Positions 15,559 to 22,920 of a DNA stretch of 48,274 bases are shown here, piece by piece. Both the position numbers and the translations under genes were made by a program. Origin of the DNA: Nitrospiraceae bacterium (GTDB lineage: Bacteria; Nitrospirota; Nitrospiria; Nitrospirales; Nitrospiraceae); NCBI GenBank assembly GCA_014379455.1, contig JACMLT010000202.1:1-48274 (forward strand), in the 5' to 3' direction. Position 1 is the stretch's first letter; each line of letters starts with the position of its first letter. The notes under the pieces were generated by a model. That model saw only the letters and a list, made by a program, of their open reading frames with translations. It ran no database searches and was not told where the DNA came from.

Positions 15559-16750
15559 TCGTGTTGTGATGCCAAAACTCACCGACACGATGGAGGAGGG
15601 CGTCCTTCTTGCGTGGAAGAAACGCGAAGGGGATTTGGTGCAGGCAGGGGAGGCGCTCGCTGAAATCGAAACCGACAAGGCTATCATGGATCTTGAAGCC
15701 TTTGCCTCCGGCATCCTGCGCAAGATCCTGGTGCATGATGGCGCAACGGTGATGTCAGGAACGTTGATTGGTGTCATCGGCGGAGTGGATGAGGATATCA
15801 CTTCGGCATTGACCGATACGATCACTGCCGCGCCATCGGTTGGTGTTGGAACAACGCCAGGTGCGTCGCCTGTGCCCGGCCCGGCACCCACCCCACCCGC
15901 GAGATCAGTGGAAACTCGTGTCATCGCCTCACCCCGCGCGAAAGCGCTTGCTATCGACCGGGGAATCGATCTCTCCACCATAACCGGATCAGGTCCCGGC
16001 GGACGAATCGTGGAAGAAGATGTCGTAAACGCCGAAACATCTCCACCGATTCGGCAGGCCGGAATGGACCAGCCGCTGAGCCAAATGCGGAAAGCGATCG
16101 CGCGCGCCACGACCCAGAGTAAAGCGCCGGTGCCACATTTTTATCTGACGAGCGAGATCGATATGGAGCAGACAGAACGGTTCCGCGATCAGTTCAAACA
16201 GAACCGAACGACGCATTCTTCCATCACCGACTTGCTCATCAAAGCTGCAGCGATCGCGCTCAGCCGCCATCCAGACATCAATGTGTCATTCACCGGCCAA
16301 GCTATCAGGCGACATGCGCGCATTGATATCGGCATCGCCGTCGGCATCGATGACGGTTTGATCACACCGGTCATCCGTGATTGTGCCCAGAAATCGCTGG
16401 AGAATATCGCGACCGAATCACGGGCGCTGATCGACCGGGCCAGGGAGAAGCGCTTGCAGCCGCAGGAATACATCGACGCCACCTTCTCGATCTCAAACTT
16501 GGGAATGTTCGACGTGGAAAACTTCATTGCGATCCTCATCCCCCCGCAGGCCGCGTCCATCGCCGCGGGCGCCATACGCGATGCGCCTGTCGTCAAAGAC
16601 GGCACAATCAAGGCGGGCCGGCGCATGAAGGTGACGTTATCCTGCGACCACCGGGCTCTGGATGGTGTGCAGGCTGCAGGGTTCTTGAAAGAATTTAAAC
16701 ATATCCTTGAACATCCTTCGGAGCTATTCCTGTCGAAGGAGGCTCTATGA
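15551..16750 (+). CDS. pdhC: Dihydrolipoamide acetyltransferase, E2 of the 2-oxoacid dehydrogenase complex
   Basis: Forms the core of the complex and transfers the acetyl group to CoA. Domain order is one lipoyl domain (1-80, lipoylated Lys43 in ETDKA), an Ala/Pro-rich linker, a peripheral subunit-binding domain (ASPRAKALAIDRGIDL to GGRIVEEDV, about 124-157), and the catalytic acyltransferase domain with the active His367 in CDHRALDG. The total of 399 aa is normal for a single-lipoyl E2. The start overlaps the upstream 127-aa gene and its stop overlaps lipA (ATGA), so all three are probably translated from one message. No E3 gene (lpd) is in the window. Confidence 0.95.
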   Translation: MASRVVMPKLTDTMEEGVLLAWKKREGDLVQAGEALAEIETDKAIMDLEAFASGILRKILVHDGATVMSGTLIGVIGGVDEDITSALTDTITAAPSVGVGTTPGASPVPGPAPTPPARSVETRVIASPRAKALAIDRGIDLSTITGSGPGGRIVEEDVVNAETSPPIRQAGMDQPLSQMRKAIARATTQSKAPVPHFYLTSEIDMEQTERFRDQFKQNRTTHSSITDLLIKAAAIALSRHPDINVSFTGQAIRRHARIDIGIAVGIDDGLITPVIRDCAQKSLENIATESRALIDRAREKRLQPQEYIDATFSISNLGMFDVENFIAILIPPQAASIAAGAIRDAPVVKDGTIKAGRRMKVTLSCDHRALDGVQAAGFLKEFKHILEHPSELFLSKEAL

Positions 16751-17673
16751 GCTTTGTCCCACTAAGCCAGCTCCGGTCTTCGTCATCCGACTCATCCAAG
16801 GCTGTCAGTCTTCAGCCATCAGCCATCAGTTCTACCAGGCATCTGCCGCCCTGGTTCAAAATTCAAGCGCGAACCGGACCGGACTACCTCGACATTAAAC
16901 AGACAATGGATCGACTCAAGCTCCATACCATTTGCGAGGAAGCGCGATGTCCGAACCGATGGGAATGTTGGAATGCACGCACTGCGACATTTCTGATCCT
17001 GGGTGACATCTGTACCAGGCGTTGCCACTACTGTTCAGTCGAGACAGGCAGACCTCTGGCGATTGATCATGAAGAACCGCGTCGAGTTGCTGAGGCGATA
17101 CACGCATTAGGCCTTCGACATGCCGTGATCACATCGGTGAACCGGGACGAACTGGAAGATGGAGGCGCCGCAATCTTTGCCGACACGATTCGAGAGACCA
17201 GACAACTCAGCCCTGACTGCACGATTGAAGTGCTGATTCCGGATTTCGAAGGAAATGAGGACGCTCTGGCAACGGTTTGTGCCGAAAAACCGGAGATTCT
17301 GAATCACAATATCGAAACTGTGCAGCGGCTGTTTTCAGCGATCAGACCACAAGGAAAGTATCAGCGATCGATCGAGGTACTCCTCAAGGCGAAGGAGTTG
17401 GGTCTGCGCACCAAGTCAGGATTGATTCTCGGGATGGGAGAAACCATAGACGAAGCCCGAGAAGTCATGCGCGACCTCCGCTTCGTCGGCTGCGACATCA
17501 TGACCATCGGTCAGTATCTTCAGCCTACGAGAGCACATCTTCCGGTTGCACGCTTCTACGATCCCAACGAGTTTGCTGTATTGAAAGAGGAGGGGATGGC
17601 CCTTGGCTTTACCCATGTCGAGTCAGGTCCACTAGTCCGTAGTTCCTACCATGCAGAAGAGCAGGTCGTCTGA
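16747..17673 (+). CDS. lipA: Lipoyl synthase
   Basis: Radical SAM enzyme that inserts two sulfurs into the octanoyl chain on E2, generating lipoate. The auxiliary-cluster cysteines are Cys63, Cys68 and Cys74 (CEEARCPNRWEC), and the radical SAM CxxxCxxC cysteines are Cys89, Cys93 and Cys96 (CTRRCHYC). The C-terminal RSSYHAEE carries the serine that ligates the auxiliary cluster. At 308 aa it is normal length, with a Ser-rich N-terminal 30 residues that looks unconserved. It overlaps pdhC by four bases (ATGA), placing the modifying enzyme in the same operon as its substrate. Confidence 0.96.
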   Translation: MSFVPLSQLRSSSSDSSKAVSLQPSAISSTRHLPPWFKIQARTGPDYLDIKQTMDRLKLHTICEEARCPNRWECWNARTATFLILGDICTRRCHYCSVETGRPLAIDHEEPRRVAEAIHALGLRHAVITSVNRDELEDGGAAIFADTIRETRQLSPDCTIEVLIPDFEGNEDALATVCAEKPEILNHNIETVQRLFSAIRPQGKYQRSIEVLLKAKELGLRTKSGLILGMGETIDEAREVMRDLRFVGCDIMTIGQYLQPTRAHLPVARFYDPNEFAVLKEEGMALGFTHVESGPLVRSSYHAEEQVV

Positions 17674-17752
17674 GGCTGACCCCCTGCGCTTCTTTTCCGG
17701 CGATCCTTTCGTGTACTCCTAATCCAAGCAAAATAGGAGATGGCCATTACGA

Positions 17753-19402
17753 TCACGTGTTTGACGCCAGCGCTTTGCTGATCAGCGCCTGCGCTTCCTC
17801 TTGAATTCGCTTAAGATGGTCCTTCCCTCTAAAACTTTCTGCGTAGAGTTTGTACACGTCTTCGGTGCCAGAGGGGCGTGCGGCGAACCAGCCTTGATCG
17901 GTCACAACCTTCAGTCCACCAATCGCTGCGCCATTGCCAGGAGCAGTTGTCAGTTTTGCGACAATTCTGTCGCCGGCCAATTCTGTTCCCTGTACCTGAT
18001 CCGGTGAGAGCTTCGCCAGGATGCCTTTCTGCTCCGGCGTCGCGGCTGCATCGATCCGCTCGTACACTGGCTCTCCGAGTTCGCTGGTCAGTTCTCGGTA
18101 CAGTTCACCTGGATCACGACCGGTCTTGGCCATCATTTCCGCAGCGAGAAGATCCATGATGATGCCATCCTTGTCCGTCGTCCAGACCGATCCATCTTGG
18201 CGAAGGAACGAAGCCCCTGCACTTTCTTCTCCTCCGAAACCGAGCGATCCGTCGAGTAGCCCGCTCACAAGCCATTTAAAACCAACCGGCACTTCGACCA
18301 GCCTGCGCGTAAGCCTTGTGGCCACACGGTCGATAAGGCTGCTACTCACCAGCGTCTTCCCGATTCCTGCGTTAGACCTCCAACCTGGACGGTGAGCAAA
18401 GAGGTAGGAGATCGAAACGGCGAGGTAGTGATTGGGATTCATCAGGCCGGCAGTGCGGGTCACGATCCCGTGACGGTCACTATCGGCATCGTTACCACAG
18501 GCGACATCGAAGCGATCTTTCAGCGCAATCAGATTTTTCATCGCATAAGGCGAGGAACAGTCCATGCGAATTTTGCCGTCGTGATCGAGTGGCATGAAGC
18601 CGAAGGTCGGATCGACGGAAGGATTCACAATCTCAATATTCAAGCCATACCGCTCTGCGATCGGTCCCCAGTAGGCCACACTAGACCCGCCGAGCGGGTC
18701 AATGCCGAGCTTCAACCCGGCTGCTCGAAGCATATCCATGTCAATGACCTGTGCGAGGTCGCCGATATAGATGCCGAGGAAATCATGCAGGTGGGTCGTA
18801 CTTGCATGACGAGCCTGATCGTACGACAGACGCTTCACACCTTGTAGCTCAGTCGCAAGGAGGGCGTTCGCACGATCTTCAATCCATTTCGTGACTGCTG
18901 TATCAGCTGGCCCACCCTGTGGCGGGTTGTACTTGATGCCGCCGTCCTCAGGCGGGTTGTGGGAGGGAGTAATGACGATGCCATCGGCGAACCCCGATGT
19001 TCTCCCTCGATTATAGGTAAGGATGGCATGAGAGACGACCGGAGTGGGGGTGTACCCACCATCCTGATCAATCATGACCTCAATGCCGTTCGCTGCCAAC
19101 ACCTCAATCGCACTTACACAAGCTGGTTCGGAGAGTGCGTGGGTATCCTTGCCGAGATAGAGTGGTCCAACTGTACCCTGGCTCACCCGATACTCACAGA
19201 TCGCCTGCGTAATGGCCAGGATATGCCATTCGTTAAAGCTATGCTTGAAGGCAGAGCCCCGATGCCCTGATGTACCAAAAGCAACACGCTGATCACGAAC
19301 CATGACATCGGGCCTCTCAGAAGTGTAGGCCGCAATCAACTTCAATGTATCAAGCAGCATCGATGCCGGTACGGGGTGTCCTGCGAGAGGATGAATAGCC
19401 AT
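17753..19402 (-). CDS. pgm: Phosphoglucomutase (alpha-D-glucose phosphate-specific)
   Basis: Interconverts glucose 1-phosphate and glucose 6-phosphate, linking glycolysis to glycogen and nucleotide-sugar synthesis. The catalytic phosphoserine is Ser147 in TPSHNP. The metal loop is NDADSDRHG, the sugar-binding loop GEESAG, and the phosphate-binding loop [10 protein letters not shown]. The start region has FGTSGHRG. The length of 549 aa matches the bacterial Pgm family. It is the last of three minus-strand genes, 32 bases after the unknown gene at 19435, and converges on lipA. No convincing terminator was found in the 79-base gap to lipA. Confidence 0.95.
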   Translation of the reverse strand: MAIHPLAGHPVPASMLLDTLKLIAAYTSERPDVMVRDQRVAFGTSGHRGSAFKHSFNEWHILAITQAICEYRVSQGTVGPLYLGKDTHALSEPACVSAIEVLAANGIEVMIDQDGGYTPTPVVSHAILTYNRGRTSGFADGIVITPSHNPPEDGGIKYNPPQGGPADTAVTKWIEDRANALLATELQGVKRLSYDQARHASTTHLHDFLGIYIGDLAQVIDMDMLRAAGLKLGIDPLGGSSVAYWGPIAERYGLNIEIVNPSVDPTFGFMPLDHDGKIRMDCSSPYAMKNLIALKDRFDVACGNDADSDRHGIVTRTAGLMNPNHYLAVSISYLFAHRPGWRSNAGIGKTLVSSSLIDRVATRLTRRLVEVPVGFKWLVSGLLDGSLGFGGEESAGASFLRQDGSVWTTDKDGIIMDLLAAEMMAKTGRDPGELYRELTSELGEPVYERIDAAATPEQKGILAKLSPDQVQGTELAGDRIVAKLTTAPGNGAAIGGLKVVTDQGWFAARPSGTEDVYKLYAESFRGKDHLKRIQEEAQALISKALASNT

Positions 19403-19434
19403 AGGTGCTGTGTAGTCCTAAACTCCTCCAAGTG

Positions 19435-19908
19435 TCAACTGCCGTAGCCTTGTGACACACGCAGACGAAGCCGTTGACTATGGTTTGGAAGATGGAAGGC
19501 TCTCGCAAAAGAGGTCCACGGTCTTTCAAAAAAGAAAGAGCGCGGTATCTTGGCTGACCTTTTAGGAGCGCAATAACATGATTGGCGGTAGGCGTGGACA
19601 AAGGAGAGGGCCTCGGCGAAGGTGCGATAGTCCCGATCCTCAATAGGTCTCGAATCGACAGGAAGTGGCACTCGGTCGCCAAGAAAGGTAATGAGGCGTC
19701 GGTACCGTGTGTACCATCGGCACGCTGTTCGATACGCCACCTGAACCGCTGGCTCAGATTGCCAGGGAGCAAGATCGAGCCGATCATTCACGAGAATTTC
19801 GAGCCACAGCGTCCGACGCCCCCGCTCCGTCTGAATCGCCTCGCCGATCGCACTTGTGCCTAAATAGGCCGGTAACAGTCGGAGCGGGGATACTGGTCCT
19901 TCCATGAG
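19435..19908 (-). CDS. Hypothetical protein upstream of pgm
   Basis: A 157-residue frame of unknown family. The middle part (RRTLWLEILVNDRLDLAPW, then VQVAYRTACRWYTRYRRLITFLG) is protein-like, with a hydrophobic and aromatic pattern. The C-terminal third is rich in Arg, Ser and Pro and less convincing. The frame remains open upstream to an ATG at 20031, which would overlap paralog B by 71 bases; I prefer ATG 19908, though neither start has a good SD. Another frame on the same strand (19435-19620) also looks protein-like, so a frameshift within the gene is possible. Confidence 0.4.
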   Translation of the reverse strand, partial: LMEGPVSPLRLLPAYLGTSAIGEAIQTERGRRTLWLEILVNDRLDLAPWQSEPAVQVAYRTACRWYTRYRRLITFLGDRVPLPVDSRPIEDRDYRTFAEALSFVHAYRQSCYCAPKRSAKIPRSFFFERPWTSFARAFHLPNHSQRLRLRVSQGYGS

Positions 19909-19960
19909 TGGCTGAGTAGACAGACCGCAGTGTAGCACGGAGAAAACTTGAAGGAGAACT

Positions 19961-20788
19961 CTACCAGTCGCCCGCTGTTCCCTCAGGGCATACGTGCGCC
20001 GTTGAGAGAGGCTGATACGAGACAGCGTCATCCTTCAGATCGGGTTCGTCGGGGCGGAGCATCGTCACTTCCATCTTCTCATTGGCGAACGTTTCGTCGC
20101 CGGTTCGCAGGACACTTTCCCGATTCAAAATCTTCATGGCATTGAGGCGAGCGACTTTGAGAGGAAACGTCCCGAACTGGTCTGCTAGCAAATGGAGTAC
20201 CTGAACTGTCATCCGGCTATGGTCTACATAAATAATCTGGCGCATGGTCTCGTCGATAGGCGTCTTCAGGCTGACCACGGCTGAGACCGTCGGTTCGATA
20301 ACCGGAATCGTCATCGTATATTTGCCTGGCGCATCCGCCGCCGCCGTATCCCACATCCCTGTGGCCTCCACGTTCGCGGTCGTAAACAGTGTGGTGCTCG
20401 GGCGCAGGAGAGGGGATTTGATGTCGAGACGAAGATTTGTGAGGCGGTGGTCCGAGACATTTTCGATAAGGAACTTGATCACGACCCAGGACTGTGGATC
20501 GGGGGTCTTGGCTCGGCCTTTCGGCAAGGTCTGCTCGATACGCCGGAGGCTGCAATCGGACACTAAGTTCCGATATTCAAAAAAATAGGCCTTGGTGTTT
20601 CCCTCCAGGGTAAAGGCACGCTCGTAGGAATAAAAGGCGACACCGACATGGATAGGGGTCGGCTTGAACCAGGACACCACCACAGGAATGAGAAACAGCA
20701 CTAAGGAGGATAAAAATCCAACGATAACAATTTTATTGAGCCGGCTTTGCCGTTTAAACCATCGCCACCATTCCTTCAATAGCATCAT
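19961..20788 (-). CDS. Membrane-anchored protein of unknown function, paralog B
   Basis: A 275-aa protein with a short basic cytoplasmic N-terminus (EWWRWFKRQSRLNK), one membrane helix (about residues 20-40, IVIVGFLSSLVLFLIPVVVSW), and an extracytoplasmic domain. It is paralogous to the gene at 2560-3462 along the whole domain: WFKPTPIHVGV, YSYERAFTLEG, SDCSLRR, SWVVIKFLIENVSD, SPLL, SLKTPIDETMR, LLADQ and VSY. No family was recognised. The conserved cysteine after the YERxFxLEG block could be structural. It heads a minus-strand cluster ending in pgm. Start ATG 20788 or the adjacent ATG 20785. Confidence 0.72.
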   Translation of the reverse strand: MMLLKEWWRWFKRQSRLNKIVIVGFLSSLVLFLIPVVVSWFKPTPIHVGVAFYSYERAFTLEGNTKAYFFEYRNLVSDCSLRRIEQTLPKGRAKTPDPQSWVVIKFLIENVSDHRLTNLRLDIKSPLLRPSTTLFTTANVEATGMWDTAAADAPGKYTMTIPVIEPTVSAVVSLKTPIDETMRQIIYVDHSRMTVQVLHLLADQFGTFPLKVARLNAMKILNRESVLRTGDETFANEKMEVTMLRPDEPDLKDDAVSYQPLSTAHVCPEGTAGDW

Positions 20789-20907
20789 GCCTGTTCACTC
20801 ATTACGAGTTAACCCATGGCACGGTGAAACGGCGACTTGTAAAGGGCATGGGAGTTCCGCAGGGAGGCATATTGTAGGAGGGGAGCGAACAAACCGCAAG
20901 GCTGGAC

Positions 20908-20928
20908 ACTCGGAAACACCATCCGAGT
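20908..20928. repeat. Inverted repeat in the divergent intergenic region
   Basis: ACTCGG (20908-20913) and CCGAGT (20923-20928) form a perfect 6-bp stem with a 9-base loop, between the start of paralog B and the divergent gene at 21081. It could be an operator. The rest of this 292-base gap shows nothing I can name. Confidence 0.3.
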
Positions 20929-21080
20929 CTGTGACTATTGTGTCATGCCGAATCACTGGCATCTCGTTGTTCGGTATCGAAGGATAGCTATTCCTAGAAA
21001 ATGCGGACAAGGTATATTCTTCATTTTCTATGTCCTTTTATGGCCCAAATGCGTATCTATCATGTAAGAAATCAACGAAC

Positions 21081-21356
21081 ATGAGCGAATCGAAAGACCA
21101 GACCATCGCGTTGAATGTCCGTTTGAAACCCAGTGAGTCGTCGGCGCATCCGCGTGCGACGAACTACACCAACGTCGGGGTGGCGCAGGGGATTGCCTAT
21201 GTGGATTTCGGCTTCATCGAGCCCACGTTGCTCGCTGCCATCGCCAAGACGGTGAAGGATGGCCAAGCTGCACCAAAAGGATTAGAAGGTGCCCTCGTCA
21301 CTCGCGTGGCGATGAGCGTGGATGTGCTGGCGTGCTTGCATCGGCAAATACAATAA
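21081..21356 (+). CDS. DUF3467-like small protein
   Basis: A 91-aa soluble protein whose core (ATNYTNVGVAQGIAYVDFGFIEP) resembles the DUF3467 pattern of an asparagine-rich strand followed by a D-F strand and a proline. The second half (LVTRVAMSVDVLACLHRQIQ) fits the helix that follows in that family. Function is unknown. The start was placed at ATG 21081 rather than an ATG 17 codons upstream because the extra residues are not protein-like. It precedes a putative lipoprotein gene by 78 bases. Confidence 0.65.
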   Translation: MSESKDQTIALNVRLKPSESSAHPRATNYTNVGVAQGIAYVDFGFIEPTLLAAIAKTVKDGQAAPKGLEGALVTRVAMSVDVLACLHRQIQ

Positions 21357-21434
21357 GTCTTGGTCGGCCTGCGCGATGCGCTGCAGCCGAAGCCGAAAGC
21401 GTAGGATTGGCGGGAGTCCGGAAAGGATGGCGGC

Positions 21435-21749
21435 ATGAAAAGGCAATGGTTATCTGTTCTGCTGATCGGTCTTCTTTCCGGGGTGCTCTCGGCCTGTCTT
21501 TCCTTTGCTGAGACACCGGGAGAGAGGTTTCAGAAAGTAATGAAGGAAATGGTGGACTTGTGCGCGAGAGTGATGGATTTACAACACAATGATGTTCTAG
21601 GCGTCCGGCGTGGGTTTATCCGCAGCAGCGGTGTACGAAATCTAACAGGTATTTGGTGGCTTGGTTGGCAAGTCTGTCCGATTAAGAAAGCGTTGAGTTC
21701 TTCTCGGTTCATCCAAAAAGTCTTAATCCCGGCATCCGAAAAACAGTAA
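21435..21749 (+). CDS. Putative lipoprotein (104 aa)
   Basis: N-terminal lipoprotein signal: MKRQ, hydrophobic core WLSVLLIGLLSGVLSAC, with a lipobox LSAC and lipidation Cys21. The mature part starts SFAETPGERFQKVMKEMVDLC and appears helical. The second half (after HNDVLGV) looks less like a natural protein and might be out of frame. SD AAAGGATGG precedes ATG 21435. It lies 12 bases before the decayed lipase gene on the same strand, so it may once have been a chaperone or accessory of that cargo; this is a guess from position. Confidence 0.55.
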   Translation: MKRQWLSVLLIGLLSGVLSACLSFAETPGERFQKVMKEMVDLCARVMDLQHNDVLGVRRGFIRSSGVRNLTGIWWLGWQVCPIKKALSSSRFIQKVLIPASEKQ

Positions 21750-21761
21750 GGAATATACACC

Positions 21762-22670
21762 ATGCCGCAATCCCAGATTTCCATTTGGTTAGACTTCGCG
21801 CTTCAACAGATGGCGGCTGAAAGTTACCTGGACGATCCCGGGGGACTACTCACGCAACTCACGAGGGGAAGTAATAGGTTTGGGTTCGATCCGCCAACCG
21901 GACAACTCCTTGGCGCGACTAGGTTCACAAACCGGTTAGCCGACCGGTTTATTGCCGAATACGACAGTGTCAACCATCACACCAACGATGCGACGGGGTT
22001 TTCAGCTACGCTAATGCAAGAACGTGGCACCAACAATTTTACCTTGTCGTTCCGCGGCACCGAATATTCCAACCAGAGTCAAGGGGGCGACTGGGAACGC
22101 GATGGGTTACCCGGGGCCGATGGCGAGATCTTTTTAAAGGCTTTTCCTTCGGCCAATTGGCCAGCATGGAGAAGTACTATCAATAGCTCAAGGCGGATGG
22201 CTGGTTGCCGCAGGGCGCAACGTTGAACGTCGCTGGCTATTACTTAGGTGGTCACCTGGCGACGGTGTTCACAGAGCTGCACGCTTCCGAGATTCAGCGC
22301 ACATACACGTTCAATGGTGCGGGTCACGGTGAGATTGCGGGAGGGACTCCTGGTCTCCCGGAAGGCGCCCGCATTGCTGAGATGTTGGAGTATTTTTCAG
22401 ACCAACTGGTAAGCAGGGTTGGGTGATCAACCCTTTGCATTGAATAAAAGGGGTCGGGAGTATTTTTTAGATGTGCTCCGCTATGCCTTCCTTAAGTTGT
22501 CGGCCAGGGAGGAGCCAGGTCAAAGACCGTGCCGTTCCTTATCACCGTCACTGATTGGCGGGCAAAGAACAAGCCAGCGTGGTGAGAGTTCTTCCCGTTT
22601 CCGGAGGAGAAGGGGGCTTGCAATCACGCATGTCCTTCGTTGCCCGACATGGTGGCCGATTGACTAACAG
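21762..22670 (+). pseudogene. Decayed lipase-like gene, probable former type I secretion cargo
   Basis: The first part (to about 22140) encodes a lipase-3/alpha-beta hydrolase N-terminus with NNFTLSFRGTE (oxyanion loop) and GGDWERDG. The reading then shifts: the continuation GQLASMEKYYQ is in another frame from 22151, hits TAG at 22184, and resumes LKADGWLPQGATLNV. The nucleophile elbow reads GYYLGGHLA at 22235-22258, with Tyr (TAC 22241-22243) where GxSxG needs Ser. A further shift near 22420 gives GDQPFALNKRG, and another near 22515 gives TVPFLITVTDW. At least four lesions and loss of the catalytic Ser make it non-functional as a lipase. Confidence 0.75.
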
Positions 22671-22886
22671 GTTGTTAGAAATTCACCAGTGGCGTTCTCA
22701 CATCGCTTAGAGGCTACACGTGCGGAACAGCGTGCATGTCACCTCTTTACTCACTGCGGCCTTGCTGAACGGGCGGTTAGAGCAACTTCACAGGCAATGT
22801 GAAATGCACAGGTACAAAGGGAAAGAGCGAAGAGAAGTCCGAAGGATCGATGAATAGATTTTATTGTGCGCGATCGGCGAAATTGT

Positions 22887-22915
22887 TTGGCAGTCAGTTT
22901 GGACTCCTCTAAGAT
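22887..22915 (+). promoter_or_regulatory. Sigma-70-type promoter immediately before the T1SS operon
   Basis: TTGGCA (22887-22892), 17 bases, TAAGAT (22910-22915). The ABC transporter ATG follows only five bases later, so a transcript from here would start at about the start codon. No SD precedes that ATG, consistent with a leaderless message. The 250 bases between the lipase remnant and this gene show nothing else. Confidence 0.45.
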
Positions 22916-22920
22916 GACGC

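Noticed and set aside
16796-16834. Short CAGCCATCAG-type repeat in the start of lipA
   Set aside because: It encodes a low-complexity Ser-rich segment of the N-terminus; too short to call a repeat element.
17716-17739. CTCCTA/TAGGAG hairpin between lipA and pgm as a terminator
   Set aside because: Stem of six with a 12-base loop and no T run on either side; too weak.
19350-19787. A second minus-strand frame overlapping the unknown gene before pgm
   Set aside because: It overlaps the pgm start and its N-terminal half is poor. Part of it (19435-19620) looks protein-like, so I mention it only as a possible frameshift continuation of the neighbouring gene.
22205-22426. A separate small hydrolase gene starting at TTG 22205
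   Set aside because: It is the downstream fragment of the lipase, preceded in frame by GQLASMEKYYQ and a TAG. It has no independent start signal.
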